The notes beneath the pieces are model-generated. The model searched no databases, had not been told where the DNA came from, and saw only the letters and a list, made by a program, of their open reading frames with translations. From Deuterostichococcus epilithicus (lineage: Eukaryota; Chlorophyta; Trebouxiophyceae; Prasiolales; Stichococcaceae): a DNA stretch of 64,000 nucleotides. Made by a program: the position numbers and the translations under genes. Shown here in pieces: positions 1 through 10,391 of the stretch. The DNA lies in NCBI GenBank assembly GCA_033439295.1, contig JAVTLE010000015.1, forward strand, positions 1,612,001 through 1,676,000, written 5' to 3'. The number at the start of each line of letters is the position of its first letter. Position 1 is the first letter of the stretch.

Positions 1-2
1 CA

Positions 3-80
3 TGTCGTGCCTTGAGCGAGCCTTTGGCGCTGCCACAGGACACGGGCGTGGAGGCGGACCGGGAGGACCAGTTTGCCTGA
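3..80 (+). CDS. possible 3' end of an upstream gene (partial)
   Basis: One frame is open from the window edge to a TGA at 78-80 and reads as an acidic, polar tail ending in DREDQFA. The composition (several D/E residues, little low-complexity arginine) is more protein-like than the other two frames here. The downstream kilobase has no other strong coding signal, which fits a 3' UTR. The upstream part lies outside the window, so no family can be named. This is a weak call based on frame composition only; it could be chance. Confidence 0.3.
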   Translation, partial: CRALSEPLALPQDTGVEADREDQFA

Positions 81-1131
81 ACACCTGCGGCCGCCGGAAG
101 GCGCCGGCCATCGCGGCATGTGGGCCGCGCCTCGCAGCTGTCGAGAGGCCTGGCGGCGTGGTGCGGCTGTGGAGCAGTCGAGAGGAGGAGCAAGATGCCG
201 TTTTGTAGCTTTTGCCTGGCGCTTGTGGACCCCCGTCTCCTGTTGCTGAGTGTGGCACTGCGCCTGCTGCTTGTGTGCTGTGCGCGTGCCCAATTTCAAA
301 GTGTTTGTCCCGCCTTTTGGGGTGCTTGCTGCGCACCCAGGTCGCGCCCTGCTTGTGTGAGAGAGTGAGTGGTTTAAAGCCTGTACCACCTGGTCAACGG
401 TTGTTGCTGTGCGGCCAGTGCCGCACCGCATTTCACAGTGCAATGGTCCAATACCTGTGTTGACGCATGGGCTGAACAACCCTGCTTCATTGATCATCCT
501 GCCTGACCACCATGAAAGCGATGAGTTGACCTGGTTTTGCCCGAGAGCGGCGACTGTGCCAGCTTATGCGAGCCTTCAAACTGCTTTAAGATCTCGGTTC
601 CGAACCCAGATCCCTGAAGATTCGCGCGAAACCCGGGATGCTATAGTCATCTTCGGTCCCCCTTCATCAGCTGTGCGCTCCACGCTGCCTTTGCCCCTTC
701 CGTCTTTGAAAGGCGCCAGCCCAGCTGTCGGAGCCAAGGCGCGCTGCCAGCCCGCGAAGCTCCCACGCGCAGGCATGGCCGGCCTCGCGGTCCCCCTTCC
801 GTGCACGCTTCAAAGGCACAACATGCTGCCTCGTCAGCAGACCTCCGGCTCTTGGCTGACCTTTGCAACGGCTCCCTGCAGACTTTGCACCTGTTTCGGA
901 TTCACCCGCCCCCAGAAGCATGCTCAGAGCTACCACCGTTCCTCAATCCGCGTCTGGCGGAAACACGAGCTGCTGGGCCTCGACAACACTCCAGCAGTTT
1001 TGCCGCAGAGGCGCCGATCCCAGACTCCTGCCTTGCCTCACGCATGCCTGTCTACACTGCAGGCTCACAGACCGGCGCGGACGTCTGCAACACAGCGCAG
1101 CGAGCCGTCTTGCCGAGGCTCACAGCGCAAC
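81..1131. other. intergenic / UTR, no supported gene
   Basis: Long open frames cross this stretch on both strands, but they are GC-driven and show no recognisable domain, and no run of exon-like blocks with good splice sites was found. It probably holds the 3' UTR of the edge gene and the promoter and 5' UTR of the HMG-box gene that starts at 1132. Confidence 0.5.
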
Positions 1132-3041
1132 ATGGGCGATGCGGCGGAGCAGCTGCCTGCGGCGTCCGCGGCGGGGGACGCCCCAATCCCCATCCCAGGC
1201 CTGCCGCTGCCGGCGGAGGCAGAACCGCCGCGCACAGTGGGAACGGACGACGTTGTCAAACTTTTCAGCTTCTTCACCTCCGAGTTCCGCGGTTTCCTTG
1301 CGCACGTCGAACAGGCCGTGCAGGTGCGAGACTCGGGGCTTTGCTCGGCCAAGGCTCGCCACCTGCGAGCATGTCTGACCTCTATGCCTTTATTCATGGG
1401 CTGCGCGAGAGTACGTGTGACATGCTGCATGGTCCGAGCTGTAAACGCATGCAGCTGCAGACAGGGCGATCAAAACGGCGCCCGTATGACCCCACTGCAT
1501 CTCCTGGTTTGTTGCCCTCCTGTCGTGAGTATTGACCAGCGCTGCCGCCCGCATGCCGCAGGTCTTCCAGACGACGGGCACGCTGCCCACACAGCCGCTG
1601 TATGCCACGCGGGCTGGCGACCTGCCGCCAGTGCCCAAACCAGAGGGGGGTGGCGGCGCCGGCGGTGGCGGCCCTGGTCCCGGCCGCCCTCGCAAGGTCA
1701 AGCGCGACAAGATCGTCCGCAAGCCGACGGCGTTCAACCACTTTGTGAAGGAGAAGATCGGGCAGTACAAGGCGGACGGCGTCTTCATCCCAGACGACCG
1801 CAACAACAACGAGCTGTTCAAGGCGCGCTTCGGCATCGCAGGCTGTTCCGCCGTCAGTGTAAGGTTGACACTTCGTCATCCGGCCCCGGGGTCACATCTC
1901 GCAGCAGCGGCGCCGCAACTTCTTATCTGAGAGCCTGATGGCGGGCAAGCGTTCAGCCAGCGCAAGGCAGTCAGGTGGGACGGGCTGGGACTGGTTGACG
2001 CTCTCGCCGCGGTGGCTGCAGCGTGCGGAGCTGACACTGCGCCGCCTGCGCGCCGCAGAGGGCGGTGTCGGAGTGGTCGGCGCTCAACCCGGCGCAGAAG
2101 AAGGCGTACGGGGACGCGTACCGTGCGGCGCACCCGGACCTGGCCGCTCCTGCCGACGGCGGCGAGGACGCGGCGCAAATGGAGGCGCAGGCGCAGCTGC
2201 TGCTGGACGGCGCCGCCGAGGCGCAGGCCGCAGCCGGCACCAAGCGCAAGGTAGTTGTGTCGGGACAGGATGGTTCCCGATTGCGTGTGCCTGCCCCTCT
2301 GCAGCTGTGCTGCCGGGTCGTTGGTGGACGGCGCTGCCGAGGCGCAGGCGTCTTGCCGGCAGCAAGCGTCGAGCGTGTGTTTCTGTGCGCGTGGTGGGTT
2401 GCGGCGGGTGGAGGCAAGGAGGCCAGTTTGAAGCGACCGCTGCCGGCGTGGTGTGTGCCGCCGCGAAACCGCCATGTGCAATGCGGGCGCGGATCCTGCA
2501 CTGTGGCTGTTCCTATCGAGTCTTCTTGGCCTGCCTCCCTCGTCAGGAAACCCCGATTGAATTTCAAGCAGGCGGGCGAGCCGGGGGCGCGGCTGACGGC
2601 TGCGGCGCAGCTGGCGCACCTGCCGCCGCCCGGCGCCGCGCACGCCTCCCTGGAGGAGGAGCACATCTCGCTGACGGAGCTGGTGACCGGCGGCGAGGTG
2701 AATCTGCCGCGATTCTCTGTGCTTTGCCTCTGAAGCTTGTGCTGTGACTTGCAAGGTCGCGCCTGCTGATTGCATCCGCCAGCAGCAACAATGTGCATTG
2801 TCAGCGTTTTTAGGCCCCACCACATGCAACCTTCCTGGTAGTTCTGCACCTGGTATCAAGGCGGAGCCCAGCTGTTCACAAGCTGACTGCAGCTGCTGCC
2901 TTCGTGGCTTAGGACGCTGAGGGGCCGGCGGCATCAGCCGTGGCGCCGCCCTCCGCGGTCGCCGCGGCGGCGGCGGACGCCGAGGAGCCGGGCCGTAAGA
3001 AGCGCAAAGGCACGAACCCCCCTAGGCGGGTTTCCAACTGA
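1132..3041 (+). CDS. HMG-box DNA-binding protein
   Basis: Five phase-0 exons can be read: 1132-1323, 1562-1858, 2059-2250, 2572-2697 and 2913-3041, giving about 311 residues. The N-terminus is short and acidic/hydrophobic (FSFFTSEFRGFL). A Gly/Pro-rich linker is followed by basic KVKRDKIVRKP and then an HMG-box core: PTAFNHFVKEKI in exon 2 and SEWSALNPAQKKAYGDAY in exon 3. The box is split by an intron, as is common in algae. The tail carries a nuclear-localisation-like GRKKRKG just before the stop. The family bends DNA in chromatin, so a nuclear architectural or transcriptional role is inferred. The ATG at 1132 is chosen because the frame upstream loses protein character. Intron 3 carries a degenerate copy of the exon-3 end (2300-2369). 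The gene converges on DUF1350 across a 0.5-kb gap. Confidence 0.82.
2300..2369 (+). repeat. intronic echo of HMG-box gene exon 3 end
   Basis: This intron segment resembles the last ~55 bases of the preceding exon (2191-2246). Both contain a GACGGCG-C/T-TGCCGAGGCGCAGG-like core (exon version GACGGCGCCGCCGAGGCGCA), preceded by a GCAGCTG run and followed by an AGCAAGCG or CCAAGCG end. The copy lies about 110 bp downstream of the original, beyond the GTAGTT donor, so it is not expected to be spliced in. It is one of several such exon-edge copies in the window. Confidence 0.7.
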
Positions 3042-3547
3042 TGCAACTGGAGCGGCGGTTGTAGCGTCTGATCGGGATGTGGTCATAATTGCTTTGACAA
3101 GGGTTCAACTGTCTGAATCTGCTTGTATTGCTCTTGACGGCGGCTTGTGGAGCGTACCTTTGTTTCAAACATCTGAGCTCACAAGAGTGCAATGCTCAGC
3201 AAAAATGCGTTCAGGCGGCAAGAACCGCATCAATACCTAGGCGCAGAGCTCCTGTTCCTGCACACCCTGAAGGTGTCTGTCTCACAACTCAATCCGAGTG
3301 CATTGGCCTACAACAGCAGAACCCAGCAGGTACTGCCTAGGTGAGCCTGCCCCCGAGCCACAGGCAGGGGTCAAAGAATGGGTTTGATATTCCATTCAAG
3401 ACCTCTTGCGACAAGGATCCCATAAATGAATATATCATCACTCTCAGCGCCAGTCAGTCAACACACCTGCACGTGCCTCATCTTGGCCAGTGTTCTACAC
3501 AATGGCACCGCACGCGCCGGGAGCTGCATGCCATTGGCAGCCGCAAA
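3042..3547. other. tail-to-tail intergenic gap
   Basis: This gap separates the stop codons of the HMG-box gene (+) and the DUF1350 gene (-). It must hold both 3' UTRs. No canonical chlorophyte TGTAA polyadenylation motif stands out on either strand, and no coding unit is supported. Confidence 0.5.
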
Positions 3548-6055
3548 TCATGGCCTCCAGCTGGTGTCTGCAGCTGCCGTCTGCCGATCTAGCCAGCGCA
3601 GGATCTGCGCTGCCAGCCGTCGGGTTCCCTCCTCGGCAGAGCGCCTCAAGATGAGTGCTACCGCATCTGCCGGAGAGAATGACCGCCCGATCTGCAGAAT
3701 TGGCACGCCCTGGATCTCAACACTGTGGTGCATAGTGCATGAATCTGCGCGATTTCATTGCTTGTCCTGTCACCATCAATATTGACCAGCCGGCCGGCCG
3801 GCAGTGTGAACGAACTTCGACTACTCACCCGCAGGTCAGCACCACCGCCGCCGCAGGGCGTTGTGTGCATGCCCGGCAGCCGCAGCGCTGTCACGCCTGT
3901 GGAAGCACGGTGCAGCGGCAGTAATGGAATGTCTGCCTGGTGCAGTTGCTCAGCTTGATCCACGACCAGCAGGACACCGGGAGACAAACACCACATATGC
4001 GCCCTCATGCAATGCCTGACGCACCTTGCGGGTTCCGCTGCCGCAGGATGCGCTCCATCTCGGGCGTCTCATCGATGCTGTCGTCCTGCAGGCAGCAGTC
4101 GCAGCACATGCAGACCTCTTCGCCTCGATTCAGAACGCCAGCGATGACATCTATGCGCAGCAACAGGCAAGGTAAGTGCAAGCGTGGCTGGCATTGAATC
4201 AGGCAACTGCTGCCGCATGCGGCGAGCCGAAAGGCTTGGGACGCGGACCAGAAACTCGACGAGCAGCGTGCTGGGCGCAGAGTAGCAGCTGGCGATGAGC
4301 GCGCGGCTGTCCGCGGGTGTGGGAACAAACGCCGCCGCCCCCTCCTCCACCTCCCTGCACATGCAGCACAGGGGGCGATTACATTTCCGTTTGTGAGCGC
4401 CGTGGACATCACCGTGACGCCCCGCCCATCAAGCACATTGACCGCGACACATGCAACTGCCGATTGTGGTGCTGCGCTGCAGGCGAAGCGGTGCGGCGGC
4501 ATGCCGCCACAGACGGTAGTACAATGACAGTCATAGCAGAAGAGAATCGTGTCAGCCCTGCAGTGGCGCGCGCCTGAGCACCAGGTCCAGCTGGTCCAGG
4601 ACCGGCACCAGAGACTCGATGGTCGCTGCGTCCACCAGGCCAGGTGGCGCAAGGGCCACCAGAGACTGCAGCGCCTGCGCGTTCAGTTCAAAGCACAGCA
4701 TTGCCTGAGCCATTTTCAAGGACTGGGTTGAAGCAGAACTGGGTTGCGGACAAGCCGCTGCGCCTCTGAGCAGCAGGCGAAGAAACGCTGCTAGTGCAGG
4801 CATGCGCCGTAAGCTAATGTGGCGCTGAGCAGCGGGAGGAGGACTTGCCTGCTCGGTGTCTGCATACTGCATGCCGGGCGCTACCCGGGCTGCTCGGATC
4901 AGCGGCTGCAGCGAAGTCAGTGGGACCGGGATGGCTTCGGTGATCTCCCTGAAAGGCGCACAGGCATGAGACTGTCTGCAGTGACAAGACTGTTCCAGAC
5001 AGAACACTGCAGCAAATTCTCGGCCTGCGCTGAGCAGAGGTGCAGGCTGGTTGACCGCAAGCGCAACAGGCTCCAACTGCCGCACTTGTTGTTGAAGGAA
5101 ATCAGGACGTCGCCTTGATGACAGCTGCGCGGTCCGCCGAGGCACCCGCCGAGTAGGTGCAGCAGAGCTCCGTTGCTGTGGCCCACGCCAAATGTCGGCA
5201 GGGCATCGTCTGCCAGCCAGGCCGTGGCGGATTGCGCCCGCAGCCGCTGCAGCGCGCTGTCAAAGTCCTGCAGACGTGAGCGGTTGCACAGCGTCAGCAA
5301 TTGCCAAAGCATGTGACGGAACCCTCTCTTCAATTCCACCTTTGGGGAGTTCCTCAAACTGTTCTAGGTGCTCGAAGTGCTGCGCCTGGTGTTTGCAGTA
5401 CAGATTCCGTATGGCATCAATGCATCAGCTCCGCAACACCATGAACACCATGCGCTCAGAGCAAGCTCACTCGCTCACACCTGCTGCACGGCCTGAGCGC
5501 ACTGTGCATGCTGGAAGGTGACGGCGTAGGGCGTGGCGACGACTGAGTAGCCGCCATTCGACAGTAGTCGCATCAAAAGCGGGTACTGCAGGGCATGGCG
5601 CACCAACGCGTCGGTAGCAACCGGTCTGAGCTGAACCGTGTTCGACCCGCTTCATCTGCATGCTGGTGGCGCAGTGACACTAAACTGTTCTCGCGCATCC
5701 GTTTATGCCACTGATTTGGCGGTATCGCAGTGCCACCCACCGTGAGAGATGGGGCGCTCCCGACAAATGCGCCGCCGAGGAAATGAATGATTCCCTTTGG
5801 TGCGCTGCGGGGTGCCCGCACCCAGGTGCCGTCGACGCGAAAGGCGTCTGGCTGCGCTGCCGTGCTCGCTTTGCCGCGTCCGGCTGTCGAAGCGATCGTG
5901 CCTGATGCCTGCAGCATGACGGTGAATCGGCTGCGGGCCGCCCGCATGTGCGCGCATAATTTGTGCCGCTTGTCTGGTTTGCAAACCGTGCCTGCTGCAG
6001 GACGTTGTTTGCGTAAGCCATCAAGAAGCGCCGAATGGTGCATTATTGTCGACAT
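3548..6055 (-). CDS. DUF1350 family protein (alpha/beta-hydrolase-like)
   Basis: Exon 1 (6055-5741) contains GTWVRAPRSAPKGIIHFLGG, the family's opening block. Exon 2 (5585-5481) reads YPLLMRLLSNGGYSVVATPY. The next exon (from about 5276) holds GVGHSNGALLHLLGG and ISFNN, including the nucleophile-elbow-like GHSNG. Later exons carry LVPVLDQLDLVLRR, PTPADSRALIASCY with LLVEF, IDETPEMERIL and LPGMHTTP, and the last exon ends AAQILRWLDRQ then TSWRP. All blocks occur in family order. Plant and cyanobacterial members are of unknown function; plant ones are usually plastid-targeted, and the basic N-terminal ~50 residues here could be a transit peptide. One intron near 4850 uses a GC donor (GCAAGT). 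The gene diverges from CBSX3 across the composite repeat block. Confidence 0.88.
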
Positions 6056-6191
6056 AGCGACCTGTGGTTTCACTGCGATTTGATTTTCACAAAAATACCT
6101 CACATGGAGTGTGGCACAAAGGCACAACTAGATTGCGTTGCCATACATGTTCCATTCCTATGATGACTCGAATGTATGTCATGCACCGCTA

Positions 6192-6283
6192 CAGCCCGAG
6201 ACAATCGATGCACACTCGCACAAGTTCCTCTTGGGACCTCGTCAAGATATGCACAATTCCCTGCTTCAATGAACCCTCCTGCG
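6192..6283 (+). repeat. left 92-bp direct repeat flanking composite block
   Basis: It begins CAGCCCGAGACAATCGATGC and is matched by 10241-10332 with 3 mismatches and no gap. Here it lies about 140 bp upstream of the DUF1350 start; the right copy lies 60 bp upstream of the CBSX3 start. The simplest reading is that one ancestral promoter segment between two divergent genes was duplicated when the block between the copies arrived. Confidence 0.93.
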
Positions 6284-7345
6284 TCCGTACGAAGACCCGC
6301 AATGCACAACACGCTGCTGGCCCTGTCCTTTCTTGTTTTCTTATAAAAACAAGACGGCGTGCCCTACACTTTCTTGTTTTCTTTTGAAAAACAAGACGCC
6401 GGCCCTACACTTTCTTGCTTCCTAACAGGACGGCGTGCCCTATCCTTTCTCGCTTTCTTTTGAAAACAAGACTGCTGCTGGCCCTATCCTTTCTCGCTTT
6501 CTTCTAAAAACAAGACGCCGGCCCTATCCTTTCTCGGTTCCTTTTGAAAAACAGGAAAGTGTGGTCTTCCTTTTACAACCAGCCCGTGCCCTATCCTTCC
6601 TCGCTTTCTTTTGAAAACAAGACCGCCGGCCCTACACTTTCTTGCTTTCTTTTGAAAAGCAGGAAAGTGTGGTCTTCCTTTTACAACGAGCCTGTGCCCT
6701 ATACTTTCTTGCTTTCTTTTTTAAAAAAGACGCCGGCCCTATCCTTTCTCGTTTATCTTCAACAAGAAAGCAACAACGTGTAGAGCACGGGCTCGTTATG
6801 ACAAGAAAGCAAGAACGTGTAGGGCCGGGGCTTGTTTTGACAAGAAAGCAAGAAAGTATAGGGCACGGGCTCGCTTTACATACAAAGAGGACCCGCAATG
6901 CACAACACGCTGCTGGCCCTATCCTTTCTCGCTTTCTTTTGAAAACAAGACGCTGGCCCTACACTTTCTCGCTTTCTTTTAAAAACAGGACGGCGTGCCC
7001 TGTCGTTTTACCAAGAAAGCAAGAACGTGTAGGGCCGGGGCTTTGTTTTACCAAGAAAACATGAAAGTATAGGGCACGGGCTCGTTTTACAAAGAAGACC
7101 CGCAATGCACAACACGCTGCTGGCCCTATCCTTTCTTGCTTTCTTTCAAAAACAAGACGGCGTGCCCTACACTTTCTTCCTTTCTTGGAAAAAACAGGAC
7201 GGCGTGCCCTATCCTTTCTCGCTTTCTATTAAAAACAAGACGGCGTGCCCTGTCGTTTTACCAAAAAAGCAAGAACGTGTAGGGCCGGGGCTTTGTGTTA
7301 CCAAGAACACAAGAAAGTATAGGGCACGGGCTCGTTTTACACACT
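6284..7345 (+). repeat. satellite array 1 (~40-bp monomers, higher-order)
   Basis: Head-to-tail monomers of about 36-43 bp have the form GGCCCTATCCTTTCTCGCTT followed by TCTTTTGAAAACAAGACGCC, with variants CCTACACTTT, CCTATACTTT and GGCGT. Some units carry an insert AGGAAAGTGTGGTCTTCC. Runs in reverse orientation (AAGAAAGCAAGAACGTGTAG) occur at about 6752-6880, 7011-7080 and 7262-7340. A 28-bp tag, GAAGACCCGCAATGCACAAC plus ACGCTGCT, recurs at 6291-6318, 6887-6914 and 7094-7121, marking higher-order units. Long open frames on both strands are by-products of the monomer and are not genes. Confidence 0.95.
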
Positions 7346-8369
7346 TGAAAACGAAGGCGAGATCGGGTACAGCTGTCGGGCCTGATGGTGCCCGGCGCCC
7401 TCCATCCAGGTGCGCGTTGGGCCCCGTTGGTACAGTGCAGTTACAGCATATATTTTGACTGGCCCTTGACTGGATATCGAGTTATGGGTTCCCGTAATTG
7501 CGCTGTCTGCCGGCTCGCGCACTGCTGCTCCTGGTCGCCGTGGTTCGTCTGAGGCTGCCACATCCGTCTCGGGCAGCGCCCGGCAGCCGCGCGAGCGCAC
7601 CCTGTCGCGGCGCAGCCCTTTGGCAGGCAGGCCTCCGGCCGCACAACCTTTCCTCCAAAGGGCGCCGCAATGTAAGGAACAGCTGGCCTCCGTAAGAAGA
7701 GGTTCCTACAAAGGGAGCCTGATGGAAAGGAGCTGCAGTACATACTTTTCAGTTTTAATTTCAGTTGCCGAAGAGCCCTTGTGTCTCCGCCCGCCAAGCG
7801 GAGGTTGCCTGCAAAGCGGCCAGAACGAAAGGGACAGCTTCACATTGAAAGAGTGCCGTGGCCTTCGAACCATGGGATTTAACGACAGATTTCACCCTGA
7901 AAGAGGCTTCCTACAAAGGGAACAAATGCCGCATCACAGGTCGCATCATGCCTAAGCTTGATAGGAGAGATACCCTGCCTGCTGTCGCGTTCCTGCTGCT
8001 GGGGAACAAACCCGCTGCCTGCACCGAGCCTAGAGCCAGAGACGCATGGCACCAAGGTGCAACACTCTGCCCGTTCCAAATCGTACCAGGTGTGCCCCCT
8101 TGCAGGCACACCGCTGAATGGTGGCGGCGTAGGCCGCCATGTCACGCTCTGAACCTGCTGAATCGTGCCTGAAACTGACGCCTGAACCCACTCGCTAGAC
8201 CTGGACACTACCCCGAATGGAACCCCTCTAGCGAAAGCGCCGCTAGGGTCAGAAGACCGTCTCCAAGTCGATGGACCGCCTTGAACTTTGGCGATGTGCC
8301 GCACGGCTGCCGCTGCCGGCGGCGCCCGCTGCCGGCGGCGCCGCTGCCGCCGCCGCCGCCAGCGGCGCT
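7346..8369. other. unique core between arrays, no supported gene
   Basis: This is unique sequence downstream of the RPA-like fragment (which is on the minus strand). It contains two loose copies of TTCCTACAAAGGGA (near 7705 and 7908) but no recognisable domain on either strand. It may be the 3' flank of the RPA fragment carried along with it. Confidence 0.45.
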
Positions 8370-9206
8370 TCAGGCCACCAGGCCGTAGCCGCCGCGGCGG
8401 CCGGGTGGCAGCATGCAGGGCGTCGGGCTGACGTAGAGGGGGCAGTCCACACCCAGGTGGCCCAGGCCGAGGCATTTCCAGCAGGCCTGGGCCACCCGCG
8501 GCGCCGGCCGGCGCCGCCGCCGCAGCCCGGGCGGCGCCAGCCGCAGCCTGGGTGGCGCCCCCGGCAGAGGCCGAAGCGGCGTGGCCGGCCGTCGCCGACG
8601 CGGCGCCCCCGACGGAAGCCGCGGCCGCCTCCTCCGGGTGCAACACCCTGATTGCTTTCACAAGCTCCTGCGCAGTGCCCAAAACAGGTGTTCAGCAGCC
8701 CGGAGCAGAAGCTCATGACAGGCCGGCCCGGGGTTCCAATGGGGTTGTGGAGGCACCACAGAGACGCCGTCCAGACGGCGGCGCCGTCGCAGGGTGTGCT
8801 ACCTCTCTCTCTCTCTCACTCTCTCCGCTGCTCAAGAGGGACAGTTGCATCAAGGCGGCGGCGCGCAGGACGGCGCACCCGCAGGTGGGCGGCGCGCCGG
8901 GCGGGAGGCACGGCGGCCAGCTGCTGCGGCGTGACGCCGCCCATCACCGCGGCGGCGGCGCCCTTGAACGCCGTGGCGCTCTGCCGCCCGGTGTGGTCCT
9001 GCGGCGGAGCGAGAGGAGGTCGTCATGACAGGCGGCGGCCCCGCCGCAGCACACGCTTCAGCAAAACAGCAGGGTCGGCTTGTGTGTGGGTCGTCGCAGG
9101 GGAGGCGCCTGTTCGACTTGTGCGTGTGTATGTGTGGGTTTAGAGGGGCCGCAGCAGAGGCGCGGCGGCGTACTTGGAAGTCGATCTTGAGCTTGTAGGT
9201 CGGCGC
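8370..9206 (-). pseudogene. RPA70-like 3' fragment (DBD-C plus CCHC knuckle)
   Basis: Minus-strand exon blocks: 9206-9174 reads APTYKLKIDFQ, ending at a GTACGC donor. Exon 8998-8879 (40 codons) reads DHTGRQSATAFKGAAAAVMG followed by GVTPQQLAAV. Joined, these match the DBD-C OB-fold of replication protein A large subunit (YRYLLQFQIQDHTG...TAF...MG in plants). From 8667, ELVKAIRVLHPEE and an Ala/Gly-rich stretch follow, then CWKCLGLGHLGVDC (8483-8442), a CX2CX4HX4C knuckle, with a stop at 8372-8370. A C-terminal CCHC knuckle is known in plant group-C RPA1 proteins, which supports one gene. The 5' three-quarters (DBD-F, A, B and the zinc ribbon) is absent: array 2 begins at 9207. The frame linking the Ala-rich region to the knuckle is unresolved. 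I treat it as a truncated host-gene fragment. Confidence 0.6.
8803..8825 (+). repeat. CT microsatellite
   Basis: A short (CT)n run with one interruption, in an inferred intron of the RPA-like fragment; on the minus strand it is (GA)n. Confidence 0.9.
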
Positions 9207-10240
9207 GAAAACGAGAAAGGATAGGGCCGGCGGTCTTGTTTTTAAAAGAAAGCGAGAAAGGATAGGGCACGGGCTGCTTGCAAAAGGAAGACCACACTTT
9301 CCTGTTTTTCAAAAGGAACCGAGAAAGGATAAGGCACGCCGTCCTGTTTTTAAAAGAAAGCAAGAAAGTGTAGGGCCAGCGTCTTGTTTTTAGAAAAAAG
9401 CGAGAAAGTGTAGGGCCAGCAGCGTGTTGTGCGTTGCAGGTCTTCTTTGTAAAACGAGCCCGTGCCCTATACTTTCTTGTTTTCTTGGTAAAACCAGCCC
9501 CGGCCCTACACGTTCTTGCTTTCTTGTTAAAGATAAAACGAGAAAGGATAGCGCCGGCGGTCTTGTTTTTAAAAGAAAGCGAGAAAGGATAGGGCACGGG
9601 CTGCTTGCAAAATGAAGACCACACTTTCCTGTTTTTCAAAAGGAACTGAGAAAGGATAGGGCCGGCGTCTTGTTTTTCAAAAGAAACCAAGAAGGTGTAG
9701 GGCACGCCGTCTTGTTTTTAAAAGAAGGCAAGAAAGTGTAGGGCCAGCGTCTTGTTTTTTCAAGAAAGCAAGAACGTGTAGGGCCAGCGTCCTGTTTTTC
9801 AAAAGGAACCGAGAAAGTGTAGGGCCAGCAGCGTGTTGTGCATTGCGGGTCTTCTTTGTAAAACGAGCCCGTGCCCTACACGTTCCTGCTTTCTTGGTAA
9901 AGCGAGCCTGTGCCCTATACTTTCTTGTTTTCTTGGTAAAACCAGCCCCGGCCCTACACGTTCTTGCTTTCTTGTTAAAGGTAAAACGAGAAAGGATAGG
10001 GCCGGCGTCTTGTTTTAACAAGAAGCAAGAAAGTATAGGGCACGGGCTGGTTGCAAAAGGAAGACCACACGCACTTTCCTGTTTTTCAAAAGAAACCGAG
10101 AAAGGATAGGGCCGGCGTCTTGTTTTAAAAAGAAAGCGAGAAAGTGTAGGGCCAGCGTCATGTTTTTAGAAGAAAGCGAGAAAGTGTAGGGCCGGCGTCT
10201 TGTTTTTAAAAGAAAACGAGAAAGGATAGGGCCGGCGGAT
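9207..10240 (-). repeat. satellite array 2, inverted relative to array 1
   Basis: The monomer family is the same as in array 1 but is mostly read on the minus strand (plus-strand form GAAAGGATAGGGCCGGCGTC). The reverse-complement 28-bp tag is at 9418-9445 and 9827-9854, about 409 bp apart. Internal runs of opposite orientation follow each tag (about 9446-9535 and 9855-9980), repeating array 1's higher-order pattern. The array abuts the RPA fragment on its left (9207) and the right direct repeat at 10241. Confidence 0.95.
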
Positions 10241-10332
10241 CAGCCCGAGACAATCGATGCACACTCGCAAAAGTTCCTCTTCGGACCTCGTCAAGATATG
10301 CACAATTCCCTGCTGCAATGAACCCTCCTGCG
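10241..10332 (+). repeat. right 92-bp direct repeat flanking composite block
   Basis: Same strand and length as 6192-6283, with 3 mismatches. It ends 59 bp before the CBSX3 ATG, so it probably still serves as promoter or 5' UTR of that gene. Confidence 0.93.
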
Positions 10333-10391
10333 GAATCAGGCAGGCACACAAAGAGTTGCATAGCATTGCTCAATCATAAGAATCTGCAACC

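Larger units (their letters stand above)
6192..10332. mobile_element. composite block: direct repeats, inverted satellite arrays, RPA fragment
   Basis: Order: 92-bp direct repeat (6192-6283), array 1 (6284-7345), unique core (7346-9206) holding an RPA70-like fragment, array 2 in the opposite orientation (9207-10240), and the second 92-bp direct repeat (10241-10332). The arrays are inverted copies of the same monomer family, so the block has terminal inverted repeats of about 1 kb inside flanking direct repeats. No transposase, helicase or reverse transcriptase is visible. Whether it is a non-autonomous mobile element or an amplification/rearrangement product cannot be settled here. A 92-bp duplication is far longer than a normal target-site duplication. 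Confidence 0.5.

Noticed and set aside
409-1938. 509-codon single frame upstream of and through the HMG-box gene
   Set aside because: Only 1132-1323 of this frame behaves as an exon; the rest is GC-driven open sequence and is interrupted by good splice signals.
6544-7458. Long open frames on both strands inside array 1 (and 9058-10109 in array 2)
   Set aside because: They translate the same ~40-bp monomer over and over, are open on both strands at once, and have no start context or domain; they are by-products of the satellite.
8442-8483. CCHC knuckle as a retroelement Gag remnant
   Set aside because: The upstream exons match RPA DBD-C, and plant RPA1 proteins are known with a C-terminal CCHC knuckle; no other retroelement part is nearby.
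6284-10240. CRISPR-like repeat array
   Set aside because: Units are head-to-tail with no unique spacers, strands switch within the array, and the host is eukaryotic.
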